In this document: piece by piece, positions 1 through 9,774 of the stretch
Layout: every line of letters starts with the position of its first letter
How positions within the stretch are numbered: position 1 is the stretch's first letter
Assembly: GCA_963575745.1 (NCBI GenBank)
Contig: CAUYUJ010018571.1
Span: 62,001-126,000, forward strand
Reading direction: 5' to 3'
From: Prorocentrum cordatum
Lineage: Eukaryota > Sar > Dinophyceae > Prorocentrales > Prorocentraceae
DNA: 64,000 bases
Notes under the pieces: generated by a model
The model's input: the letters and a program-made list of their open reading frames with translations, nothing else
Databases searched by the model: none
Told to the model about the DNA's origin: nothing
Translations under genes and position numbers: made by a program

Positions 1-604
1 GGTGGCGTTTTCTGTTTTTTGGGGGGGCGAGCAAAAAAAAGAGTAGCACTGCCACAAGAAGAGGTCAGGGAAGGTCAGATGGAGAAGAACGGGGTGCGGC
101 CATCCGAAAGCAACATGCAGGCTATGCGGCTATCCGAAGAGGCACGTCGGCGCATATTTTTGTCCCTGGAGGAAGCAGCCACCCGCCGCTGCCTCCCCAG
201 AGCGCCAGGCGCGCGGAGGAGGAGCGCCAGGCCGCCGAGGAGGCCCGCGCGCAGGCCCTGCGGCAGGCGGCCCGCCGGGAGCCGCCGACCGCGGGCGGTG
301 TCGACGCCGGCGGGGGGGCGACGGGGCACCTCGGCATCGCTCGGACGTGTGCATTTTTCCTTCGGCGAGGACCATTGAGGATCATTTGGCGAATGAAGCC
401 ACGCACGATACCGAAGGAAACAGGGAACGGACGTCCGAGCGATGGCCAGACAGGGAGGCACCGAACAGGGGGGCGAGAAGGCGACCAGACCGAGATGGGG
501 GGGGGGAGGGGGGGAGGGCGAAGGGCGAGGGGAGTGGGGCGGGAGGGGGGAGGCGCGCGAGCTGGAGGGCGCAGAGTGGCGACGGGAGAGCGAAGGTGAG
601 GTAA
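1..604. other. GC-rich stretch with Glu/Ala/Arg-rich open segment
   Basis: No complete gene is recognisable. From about 201 to 330 one + frame reads as a charged Ala/Glu/Arg/Gln-rich segment (core RAEEERQAAEEARAQALRQA), a composition typical of coding helical segments and unlike the flanking simple sequence. Similar shards recur in the window near 14.95, 49.5, 51.25, 55.0 and 58.3 kb. From 480 to 600 the DNA is G- and A-rich low complexity. The segment may be a decayed exon; no start, stop or splice site can be defended. Confidence 0.3.
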
Positions 605-621
605 TGATCATGATATCCCGC

Positions 622-782
622 CGCAAGAATATATACATGTGTCTATATGTATATGTATATATATATAGGTACACGTAGATGTGTATAAGTATCTGTACAC
701 TTAATTGTACTTGTATGTGTGCATGTACACGCATACGTATATGTATATGCACATGTATGTGTCTCTCTCTCTCTCTCTCTTC
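622..782. repeat. Alternating TA/TG/CA low-complexity tract ending in (CT)n
   Basis: An AT-rich run of TATATG, TACACG and CATGTA words, 622-760, is followed by about nine CT dinucleotides at 762-780. It is a compound microsatellite with no coding content. Confidence 0.85.
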
Positions 783-894
783 AGTGCTTCGTCCTCTGCC
801 GCCGGCCCCCTATTACTAGTGCGGGCGGCTGCGCGGATAGCGCCATGGGTGCTTCCCGTGGCAAGCTTTCGGCAGCGTCAGCTGGCCATTGTTG

Positions 895-1260
895 GATATT
901 TTTGGAAGCCATTTTGGAGCCTCCTGGGCATATATCGTGTCTCTTGGGGGTTCTCCTTGGGGCCTCTTGGGGGTCTCTTGGGCGCCTCTTTGGGCATATT
1001 GGGACCACCTTGGGGCCTCCTGGGGCCCTCTCGGTGCGGAAAGGTAGAGTTTTCGGTTCGTGGACTCTCTGTTAGGCATCTCTTGGGACCGTCTTAGGGC
1101 CCTTTTGGGCCGTGTGGGGCGCTTCTTGGACCGCCTTGGGGCCCTCTTCGGCCGTCTCGGGGGCCCTTTTGGGCTGTCATGGGAGCTTCTAGGGCCGTCG
1201 TTGGGCGATCTTGGGAACCTCTCGGTCCGTCTCGGAGCGTCGGACAGCCGAAAAGGCGTG
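895..1260 (+). repeat. CTCTTGGGG-type 15-bp minisatellite, copy 1
   Basis: Degenerate units of about 15 bp built on CCGTCTTGGGGCCCT follow each other; in + frames they translate as Leu-Gly-x-Leu-Leu type peptides. The same family recurs at 4555-4745, 20515-20600, 25235-25810, 27300-27430, 29700-29930, 31245-31400, 53085-53330 and 54350-54690 on the + strand, and at 32525-32940 on the - strand. The long reading frames it creates are a by-product of the period being a multiple of three. Confidence 0.8.
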
Positions 1261-1312
1261 AAGGCCACACACCTTCAAACGGTTGGGACCGTCTTCTCCG
1301 TTCGTCTATTCG

Positions 1313-1395
1313 ACCGTTAAGTTTGGCGGCGCCTTCTTGCCAACAATGGGCGGGTTGAGTTACCTGTCGCCGCCAGGCTGGCCCAACTTGGAATC
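1313..1395 (+). repeat. Short dispersed repeat, first copy
   Basis: About 80 bp containing GCCAACAATGGGCG and GAGTT, repeated with a few substitutions at 2145-2222. The second copy lies directly after the larger duplicated block 1743-2119, so the pair probably belongs to one composite repeat. Confidence 0.65.
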
Positions 1396-1742
1396 CAGTG
1401 GAGGTCCATGCCAAGAAACACCCTGCTCGCCTCCAGGGTGCCCTGGGCTTCTTGTGTTCCGATGGTCTTGCGATTGAAAGCGTGACGCTCCCACGCCACA
1501 AATGAATGGACGTCCTGGGGTCCCAGGTATGGGTTTCCTGTGGCAGGATTTTTGTGGTAGGGCCCCTACTGTACACCCAGGGGCCCAGCCTGGCAAGGGC
1601 GCCGCCCAACAAACGCCCAAGGCACACGGGTGGAAGGGGGCGGGTTTCGAGCCCAATCCAGGCGCGCACCCTGCTCTGCAGCGCACTCCCAGGGTGCAGC
1701 ACCAGGCGCCAGACCGTTGCGGCACATTCCCTGCGACGTCGC

Positions 1743-2119
1743 CGTTCGGAGCCTATCCAACATCGGCCACCTGCCAGCCCACGAACCAAGCAGAGCGCAA
1801 CTTGGCAGCGGACCCCACTTCGAACTCCTGCCCGCCAATCAACCAACCAGCCCGCCGGAGAAGGGCAGGGGAAACGGCCTGCTGCTTGCCAGCGCGCGGC
1901 CGTGAGAACCACGGGCTGCACTGCAGCGCGCGGCCGTGAGGATCCGCCTGCCGCACTGCAGCGCACGGCCGCGAGCTGCCATCCGCCGCGCCTCGGAGGC
2001 GCCCAAGCTTCGAGAGGCCAGGACGCCCCCCCAATGCACGGAAGCCGAGCGGCCCACAAAGACCTTCCTGAATATTCTTCCAGCCCCCCCCAACATAACT
2101 ACGCGATTTGGGGGCCATG
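1743..2119 (+). repeat. 375-bp direct duplication, copy 1
   Basis: This block is repeated in the same orientation at 4163-4537. Shared landmarks in order are GTTCGGAGCCTATCCA, CAACTTGGCAGCGGACCCCA, AATCAACCAACCAGCCCGC, GCGCGCGGCCGTGAGAAC and CTACGCGATTTG. The copies differ by scattered substitutions and small indels. Frames are open on both strands in both copies but with different indels, so coding is doubtful. Confidence 0.85.
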
Positions 2120-2144
2120 GGAATCTCCTCCGCTCGCCCATTCG

Positions 2145-2222
2145 GCCGCGTAGTTGGGCGACGCCCTCGCGCCAACAATGGGCGAGTTGAGTTGCTTGGC
2201 GCCGCTGGGCTGGCCCGTCCTG
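2145..2222 (+). repeat. Short dispersed repeat, second copy
   Basis: Matches 1313-1395, including GCCAACAATGGGCG. It sits 25 bp after the end of duplication copy 1. Confidence 0.65.
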
Positions 2223-4162
2223 TAACGCGACCAGGGGCCCTGTGCAGCGGGATGGGCCAGGCGGGCTTAGGCAGGGACAGGAACGGCGGAATCATCGATC
2301 AGATTCGAATGTTTTAGCACGCGTCGGCAAACGCCATTCAACTCCAAATGTATCCGAGCAGTGCTAACCATCCTTCTCGCCAGTCGAATCAGAAAATTCG
2401 GCGAGCCACTGTGCCGCTCAGACCTCGCCGCGAGATTGAGCTGCGGCGCGGCCGAATGCGGCCCCGCCCCGCCAGCCTCCTGACCAGAAGAGCGCAAAGG
2501 GACCACCAGCCCGAAGCGCATCGTCTGCGAACCCGCGCCTGAACGCGCGCGTTCCCCAGCGCTGTGCCCGCGGCGAGCCGGGCGCCCCTGCGCCGGCCTT
2601 TAAGGGCGCCGTTGTTTCAGCGTCGCGAACATGCGAGAAAGGCAGATTGCCATCTTTGGCTGCTGCAACGTCGCGCAGTGCATGGGGGCGGCGGCCAGTG
2701 CACGTGCACTCCCGAATGACGCCAACTGGGTCCCCTTTAGCACATCCAGCGCGCAAAAGTTAGGATTCCTTCGGCCCCGCCCCGCGCAAATCGACATGGG
2801 GCAACCGGCGACCCCATGGTCAGCGTCTCCGAGTACCGTAGATAGACGTGCCTGGCAACCACCCGCGACAAACCCGCATCGCCCAGGCCTGCGCCGGGCG
2901 CCTGAGCGAGAAGATCGCGGGCCTGCGAAGTCGACGCCCGCAGGCGGAGCTGGAGCTGACCAGGCGCAGCTTCTCCTGCGCCCTGCACCGCAAGTTCGCC
3001 GGCCGGGGCGCGCAAAGCGCACGCGCAGAGCGGACGTGGGGGAAGCATCTTTCCAACGACGCACTGCTTCGGAATGGCGTGAAGCGGGGCGGCGGCCATG
3101 GAGGCGCGCTTGCCAGATTTGCGGCTTCAGCCAGAAGCTGCGCTGCGCTGGCGCATTGCCCAGCGCTCCGCTTTCAGCCGCAAAATTCAATCCGCGCGGC
3201 CCGGCTTTCAAAATCATCCGCTCGGGGCCCATGGCGCGCGCCCGCGTGGCAGCCGCCTCCGGGCCTGGCTCCAGAACTGCGAGTGGCTGGCCGGGTAGCC
3301 AGCCCGCATCTCGAATGGCGCGCGCTAGTTCCGCCTTGGCTTTTGCGACCGACGCCAGAGCAGAACGGCCTTTCTCGTTGCCGCCCAGCGCCTTCCGCAC
3401 TCGTAGGTGGCGCCGCCACGGGCCGCGGGGGGCGCGCCAGCCGCGCCAGAAACCGACGATATTGAACTGCCTGGCGCCGCCTGTGCGCGGCCCGGCAGCG
3501 CTCGATTTCGCATAATTTTACAAATCTCCATTGGTTCGCGGGATTGCACGTTGCAGGCGGCTCCCACATCAGCCGGGCACTCTCGACCTCACGGCCTTTG
3601 AAATCGAAGGGATCGACGATTCCCAGCTGCGCCAGATATGCGGGGGGACTTCCCGGCGCGGTCCGGGGCGGGGCGCGCTCGCCGCGTGGCGAAGCAGGCC
3701 AGAAACAGCAGCCGGCAATTCGGCGACGCCCCGACTTTTTCCTGGCCAGGCTCACTGGCTTCGCCGGCGCTCCTCCGCAGGCCGCCGCCGTGTCCCGGAC
3801 GCGGCTCTGAGCAATCGCAGCCGACGGATGAGCCAGCCTGATCACGGCAATGTAGCTCCGCATGTGAGCCCGCGCCCTTGTCCAGACCAGCGCAGACGCG
3901 GACGATACAGATGGCGCTCATTTGTTTACAGGCGTTCCCGAAAGCCGCGGGGCGTCTGGCGGCCTGCCCCAGGGCGCATTGGCAAAACCTTGGGGCCGCA
4001 GCGCCGCCAGAGCTGCCGCTGTCTCTCGTGGCGTGGTCGGCGCGTCGGCCACGTGGCAGTGGTGCGGCTCATGGAAAGAATTCGAAAGCATCCCTGCTCG
4101 CGCAACTCGCAGCCACGAATCGCCAATCGAATCGCCCCAATCGGCATTGCGGGATAAACCCC
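2223..4162. other. GC-rich stretch with overlapping open frames, no gene recognised
   Basis: Open frames of 200-290 codons overlap on both strands (for example 2631-3515 on + and 2600-3400 on -). None shows a domain that can be named, and mutual overlap on both strands is expected in DNA this rich in GC. The - frame 3174-3863 has a less biased composition (it includes SPPAYLAQLGIVDPF) and could hold a fragment of a coding exon. No repeat family shared with other parts of the window was seen. Confidence 0.35.
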
Positions 4163-4537
4163 CGTTCGGAGCCTATCCAGCATCGGCGGCGACCAGCCAG
4201 CCTACCGACCAAGCAGAGCGCAACTTGGCAGCGGACCCCACTTCGAACTCCTGCCCGCCAATCAACCAACCAGCCCGCAGGAGGGAGGACGGAGGAACCG
4301 CCCGCTGCCTTGCGGCGCGCGGCCGTGAGAACGACCGGCCGCATTGCAGCGCGCGGCCGCGGGCATCCGCCTGCCGCATTGCAGCGCAAGGCCGCGAGCT
4401 GCCCTCCGCCGCGCCTCAGAGGCGCCCAAGTTGCGAGAGGCCAGGGAGCCCCAAAGGCATGGCAGCCGGGAGGCCCGTAAAGACCCTCCTGACGATTTTC
4501 CTGCCCACTCACATAGCTACGCGATTTGTGGGTCATG
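4163..4537 (+). repeat. 375-bp direct duplication, copy 2
   Basis: Second copy of the block at 1743-2119, 2.4 kb downstream in the same orientation. It runs directly into a CTCTTGGGG-type array at 4555, whereas copy 1 runs into the 2145-2222 repeat, so only the block itself is shared. Confidence 0.85.
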
Positions 4538-4554
4538 AAGATCGTGAATTTTTG

Positions 4555-4745
4555 TTTCGTCGATGGGGCCCTGTTGGAAGGCCTCTAGGAGACCTCTGGG
4601 GCCGTCTTGGGAGCATCTTGTGCCGTCTCAGGGACCATCGTGGACATCATGAGGCCATCTTGGGCCGTCTGGGGGCCCTGAGGTTTTTGTTCGGGGCCTT
4701 GTCAGTCAATGTTGGAGGAATCTCGGGCCGTTTTGGCCGCGTGGT
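4555..4745 (+). repeat. CTCTTGGGG-type minisatellite, copy 2
   Basis: Units such as GGCCGTCTTGGGAGCATCTTG repeat about every 15 bp, in the same orientation as the array at 895-1260. Confidence 0.75.
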
Positions 4746-4974
4746 AGCGTCGCCGTGAGAATCCCCGCGTGGCCGGGGGCAGCCAGTATGTGAGGTTCAC
4801 TACCCCCGCTGGCTGTTCGGTGGCGCGGCGGGGTCCCCTAGCAAACAGTAAACAGGAGGCAGGAAACAGGAGTAGAGAGACATAAGGCCAAACGACAAAT
4901 GACAACGCATAATAAAGGACAGCGCACCGCACGCCTTTGCAGCCTTGCGTCCCCGGAGGGGGGCCGGCGGACAC

Positions 4975-5062
4975 ACGCATATACGTATATCGTATATATA
5001 TATATATACACATACATAAATATATACACATACGTACACATACATACATACATACAGACAAA
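4975..5062. repeat. (TA/CATA)n microsatellite
   Basis: A run of TATATACACATACATA words at 4978-5060. Flanking sequence to 5420 shows no gene, though the composition is closer to average than in the neighbouring arrays. Confidence 0.8.
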
Positions 5063-5422
5063 CATTCGGCACCGACCAACAAACTGTTCCTGGGCCTCAT
5101 GGGGGGGGCAGTGCATTAACCACCACTGGGGCCCAACGACTTCATGCACCACCGCCCTTTCAGAGGATACATTCAACTTCGTTGAAAGATGTCTGTGTGC
5201 TTATTGTCGGGGAGTAGATACAAGACCTTTGAATTTTCCACAGTGGCAACAGTAAGGAGGGCAACTACATATTCAAATATTGAAGCATATCTTGAGCCAG
5301 TCTTATCATGACATCATCCTCGACCCAATGGTGGGCGTCGTCGCCCACGGCGTCGACGGTCGTCCCGCACCTTTGTGCGTCGCCAGAGTTCACGAGAGTA
5401 GGAACATCTAGCCCTGCCAGAT

Positions 5423-5620
5423 GGGTATTAGAGGATGGGGTCGGAAGATCGCGCCGCATCGCCGATGTGTCGCTGATGCATCGGCGATGCGGCTCGATGT
5501 GCAGTCTGATTTTCTCCACGCAGCGTCGCCGACGCGCCGCCAACGTCGCCCATGCATCGTCGATGCATCGGCGATGCGTCTTGATTATCCAACTCCACCT
5601 ATTCGGACCCACTTTTGGAG
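5423..5620 (+). mobile_element. Foldback element with GATGCATCGGCGATGC core, copy A
   Basis: A self-complementary segment of about 190 bp. It opens with GATGGGG, TCGGAAGATCGCG and CGCATCGCCGATG, and closes with CATCGGCGATGCGTC and ATTCGGACCCA, so the ends are imperfect inverted repeats. The interior is made of further CATCGGCGATGC palindromes. A clearly related element of similar length and order lies at 42897-43138. No reading frame is carried, as in a non-autonomous MITE-like foldback. Copy A is the more diverged of the two. No target duplication could be read. Confidence 0.7.
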
Positions 5621-5639
5621 GCCTCCAGAAAAAAAAGGC

Positions 5640-6395
5640 GTCATGATAAGGATACGTTATCCATAAGTTCCGGTTTGTCTGTGTTTCCCCGTGCGGCCAA
5701 ACGGGAATTGCTGATTATGAGTGGCCGTAGCCGAGGATGGTCGTCGTCGACGCCGACGGCGGCGACGTCGTCCTCCGGATCTGGGGGTCGCCAAGGAAAC
5801 GCGGCGGCATCTGTCGGGTGTTGCCAGATAATCTGAGGAAAGATACGGACACCGCGGTATCGGTATTTCCGTTTTCAGGGGTGTCTTTGGCCCATGCTAT
5901 TCTTTTGATTTCCGGGGAGGCCCAGATGGCTTCCAGAGCACCCATCATGGAGCCCAGAGGGCCCCAGGGCCCCCAAGATGGTGCGAAAAACTTGGGAAAG
6001 GCTGGGCCAGGGCCACATTTAGCGATGCCGTCTCCAAGTCCTAGGTTCTTCCAGACCCCGACCCTGGTGACAGGGTCGAAATCCCCGGCGGCCCTCGTCA
6101 CGAAACCAGATGCGACATTAGAGAAGAGGGGCCACTTATGCCCTTCCGTCGGCTCACTGGCTGTTTTCAGCAACGTCGTCGACCTCGGCGTCAACGTCGT
6201 CGTCGGCTCACAGGCTGTCGTTGACGTGTCGTCGACGGAGTTGTTGTCGACGTTGTCGTATTGGTCGCCGTCGTCGTCGACGTCGTCGTCGGCTTCGGTT
6301 TTCTGTGGGATGGATGGACGATGTGGCAAGGTGGGGAGGAGGTGGCATGCGGAGGAGGGGAGGAAGACACCGACAAGGAGGCAGGAGATGGCTGT
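5640..6395. other. Unique-looking stretch with GTCGTC-rich segment
   Basis: Overlapping open frames exist on both strands at 5715-6423, driven from 6170 to 6300 by imperfect GTCGTCGAC trinucleotide repeats. No domain is recognisable. Confidence 0.3.
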
Positions 6396-6590
6396 GTTCA
6401 GGGGCAACGTTCGGGGGGGATAGGCATAGGGGGATGCATCGACGCCCAGTCGCCCATTGTCGCCGATAAGGGCCCGATAGCCCGAACCTGCCCAGGAATG
6501 TTTGGATTCACCATCGGGGGCCTATCGCCGATCTATCGGCGATCTATTGCCGATTCCTGGTCGATGTTTCCCGCCCTATGCCTGTTCCCC
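6395..6590 (+). repeat. CGCCGAT-rich dispersed repeat family C, copy 1
   Basis: About 195 bp beginning at GGGGCAACGTT and ending near TGGTCGATGT. Landmarks are CGCCCATTG, CGCCGATAAGGGCCCGAT, CCCAGGA, ATCGGGGGCCTATCGCCGAT and GCCGATTCCTGGTCGATG. Copies in the same order occur at 19735-19975 and 22085-22300, and a split copy at 51793-52400. Confidence 0.8.
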
Positions 6591-8040
6591 CCTTTATCGT
6601 TGCCCCTCATGTGTTGGCAGGGCGGAAAAGGGGGAGGAAGAACAGGACAGGAAATATGGCGACGATGCGGCAGGATGATGAGGTGGAGGGGAGGTGGTAG
6701 CAGTGGGGTGCGGGGGTGAGGGGCAGGCGTGAGGAGGTGTGGGAGGAGGGCTGGAAGAGGAGGAGGTGGCAGGAGGGAAAGATAGGAGGACACCCAGTAA
6801 CAACGCGACAACGGCGACAAGGATGAAGGTCAGGAGGAAGAGGAATAGCAGAAGGTGCCCCGACTTTGTTCTCCTCGTCCCCCTCGCGTTCCACCTCCCC
6901 ATCCATCTTGCTTCCTTTTTGTTCCTTCTCCCCCTTCTTCTGTTCACGTGCGTTCGCCTCTCGCTCACGCTCCTCCCCCCCTCTCGTCCTTTGATTTGCC
7001 TTGCATCTCCCCCCATCGATACCCCCTCCTCGTCAGTGCTCCACCTTTGGAACAGACAGGAGCTCAGACTGCTCTCGAATTTCACTCGGGAGTTCAGGGT
7101 GGTCGTTGAGGCAGTGGACAGACGCGTACCTTTATTCCAGTTCCCACACCCACAGCATTCAGTACATGGTACATGATCTAAGCCGTGTGTAGCGAAACAG
7201 CGATTATGCCCCCATTGTCTTACTCTGCTGCTTTGTGGCAGCAGCGAGTCTAATGTATTATTGATGCTGATCACGCTTTCCGTGTTTCTGTCCCTGCCCC
7301 TTTCGGAGTTCGTGATGTTTGTGGTGATGGTTCCATTGTTGCTGCTCCTGTTGCTGCGTCTTTCGCCGTCCTAATACTAGTTGTCCTTGTTCTCCTCGTC
7401 CTCGCTTGCGTTCGCTACCTTTTCCTTTCCCTGCTTGTCCTTCCTGGTCCCTTGACCACCTGTTGCACGAAGTGCCTCTGTTTTCCGTTTGGTCATTCCT
7501 TTTTGGTTTGGGGTTTTGTCCGTGCTCCTCCCAGTTGTGTTGGCATGGCTTTCCCGTGCTTGTTTTCTAAGCCGCTCGGTTGTGTTGACTCCTGCTGTCC
7601 ATGCCTTCTTGAGCTTCCCCTTGTCTCCGGAAGGCTGCGCAGAGGAGCGAGGCGAGAGAGACGCGCGTCCGCGCGCGCCGTCCGCCAGGTGTGCCACGGG
7701 GGCGTGCTTTCCTCGACGCATGGTGCGCCCGGCGCTTGCCTCGAGGCGCCAGGAAAACCAGCCACGAAATGTCCCGCACTGGCGTCGTTGGCGCCCCCCC
7801 CGCCGCCAAGGTTCCCGTCTGATCTCCTGTGGCGAGAGAGCCCACGTGGTAGCCGAGTTCAAGCCGAGTTCATCCAATATCAGGCCTCTTCACCCGCTCG
7901 AAGCTCACCCCACTCGTATACCCATGCGGCTGTCACGTTGGCTCATTCGCCCCATGCTGTCAGAAGGATCCGTGGGGCCCCGTTCGAGAAAGCAGGGGTG
8001 TGCGAGAATCTGGGAGACCAGATGGTAACCGAAATGTTCG
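6591..8040. other. Low-complexity stretch, possible lysine-rich frame on the - strand
   Basis: 6600-6800 is G/A-rich and 6880-7010 is C/T-rich. The - frame 7377-7877 reads as a 166-codon Lys/Arg-rich segment (for example GKLKKAWTAGVNTTERL) with a less repetitive composition than its surroundings. It has no recognisable domain and is overlapped by longer + frames, so it is noted rather than called. Confidence 0.25.
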
Positions 8041-8059
8041 CGGCGACGATTGCAATCGT

Positions 8060-8145
8060 TTTGGCCCAGAAGATCTGGAGGTGTCGCCGCGGATCTCGTC
8101 TTCTTGGAACGGTCGTCGGGTGCCCAACAGCGGCGGTTATCACCG
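8060..8145 (+). repeat. Dispersed repeat family D, copy 1
   Basis: Contains GGTGTCGCCGCGGATCTCG and GTGCCCAACAGCGGCGGTT. It matches in order the segments at 20025-20125 (+) and, inverted, 52080-52195 (-), where the landmarks are GTCGGTG, GCCGCGGGCG and CCCAACAGCGGCCGCTG. Confidence 0.5.
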
Positions 8146-8397
8146 TTTGTCATTGTGTTTTTTGTCCGCGCTGTTCCCGCTCCCGCTTTGGGCGCGCCGA
8201 CCTCCGTCCAGGCGGGCCGAGGCCATCTGGGGCGATCCAACCCCAAACGTGACCATGTATCGCCACGGCCTTTTTTTCCCGACCTAGGCTCTGCCCAGAA
8301 GGGTTCTTGCTGTGTTGGCTTAAAAGGCCGGGCAGTGTTCCACGCCCCCGGCGGTTCCCCCAGGATCCGCCCCGCGGTTCCCCCAGTGACGCTCCCT

Positions 8398-8533
8398 TAG
8401 ATTAGCGTTGCTTCTCTCATCTTAGCTTAGCTTAGCTTCCCCTAGCTTAGCCTAGCCTAGCTTAGCTTAGCTTAGCTTAGCTTCGCCTGGCCTAGCTTAG
8501 CTTAGCTTAGCTTAGTTCTGCTTAGCTTAGTTT
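8398..8533 (+). repeat. CTTAG pentanucleotide satellite
   Basis: About 25 near-perfect copies of CTTAG with occasional CCTAG and CTTCG variants. The unit differs from plant/algal-type telomere repeats (TTTAGGG), so this is an internal satellite. Confidence 0.95.
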
Positions 8534-9140
8534 GGCGCAGCGCAGCATTCGCATATCATACCCTAGTATGCCGTATCATATCATCGTATACCATAGCAGG
8601 GCGCAGCATAACAGAGAACATCATTACATATCATGACATATCATAGCATATCGCAACATATCATAGCATAACATAGTGCAGCATAACATCGCATACCATC
8701 GCGTAACACACCATCGCTTAGCTTATCATAGCGCAGCGGAGCATAGCACCGCATACCATCGCTTTTTAACATACCGTACCATGTCATATCATATCATAGC
8801 ATCGCGCCGCATCTCATAGCATAGCATGGCATTGCATAGCATAGCAGGGGGCATCACATCATATCATAACATATCATAGCGCAACATCGCATCGCATATC
8901 AGAACATAACATATCATATCGCAATATATCATATCATATCATAGCCTAACATATCAGATCCTAGTGCAACATGGGAGATCATCTGGTATCATAGCGCACC
9001 ATAACATAGCATATCATATCATCGCGCAACATATGACACCGTAACACCGCACATCATATCATATCGCTGCGTATCGCAGGGGATCGCAACATATCATACC
9101 ATATTATATCATATCATAACGCAACATATCATATATTTCT
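8534..9140. repeat. Degenerate CATAT/CATAG pentanucleotide satellite
   Basis: About 600 bp of 5-bp words (CATAT, CATAG, CATAA, CGCAG, CACAC) follow the CTTAG satellite. The 5-bp step is retained although the unit sequence changes, which suggests one pentamer array that has drifted into two forms. No coding potential. Confidence 0.9.
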
Positions 9141-9149
9141 CATAACATC

Positions 9150-9320
9150 ACAGCAAAGGCACATCGACATCAACAACATCAACGCAACTCGCAAACAACG
9201 CAAACCAATGCAAATCACATGCGAACGCAAAGCAACGGAATATGCACATCAACATCAATGTTCGGCAGGTGTAGATGTTAATGTAGCTGTCGGTGTAGAT
9301 GTAGATGTTGTTTTCCTAGA
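9150..9320. repeat. CATCAA / CGCAAA / GTAGAT short-word repeats
   Basis: Short runs of CATCAACATCAA and GCAAACAACGCAAA are followed by GTAGATGT words. This is a transition zone between the pentamer satellite and the GGA repeat. Confidence 0.7.
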
Positions 9321-9569
9321 TGCCCCAACTCCTAGGTATGGTCGCACTGGGATAAGTTTTATCGTTTGAATACAGCAAGCATCTCATAACCATATCGAAC
9401 GCGCGACTCAGTTTCTGCGCGTTGGGGACGACTTTTGGCCTTCTGGGCGTCACCAGCGCAGCGACCCAACATGCAAAACCCGCCCCAGGGAACCGGTCCG
9501 CCGGCCTCCCCATGAGTGCGCGCCGTCGAAAAACAAGTGGCACGTGTGCCATGGCCCTTGCACAAAAAA

Positions 9570-9692
9570 AGGAAGGGGGAGGGGGAGGGGGAGGGGGAGG
9601 GGGAGGAGGAGGAGGAGGAGGAGGAGGAGGAGGAGGAGGAGGAGGAGGAGGAGGAGGAGGAGGAGGAAGAGGAGGAGGAGGAGGAGGAGGGG
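9570..9692 (+). repeat. (GGGGGA)n then (GGA)n microsatellite
   Basis: Hexamers GGGGGA change at about 9600 into some 28 GGA triplets. Long poly-Glu, poly-Gly and poly-Pro frames across it are artefacts of the repeat. Confidence 0.95.
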
Positions 9693-9774
9693 GGAAAAGG
9701 GGGCAAGGCATCGCCCCCTGGGCCCAGCAACGGGGCCCAAGTCCCAGGTGGGGAGGGTGGGGGAGGCGGCGTGC

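Noticed and set aside
8398-8533. CTTAG array as a telomere
   Set aside because: The unit does not match TTTAGGG-type repeats and the array is internal.
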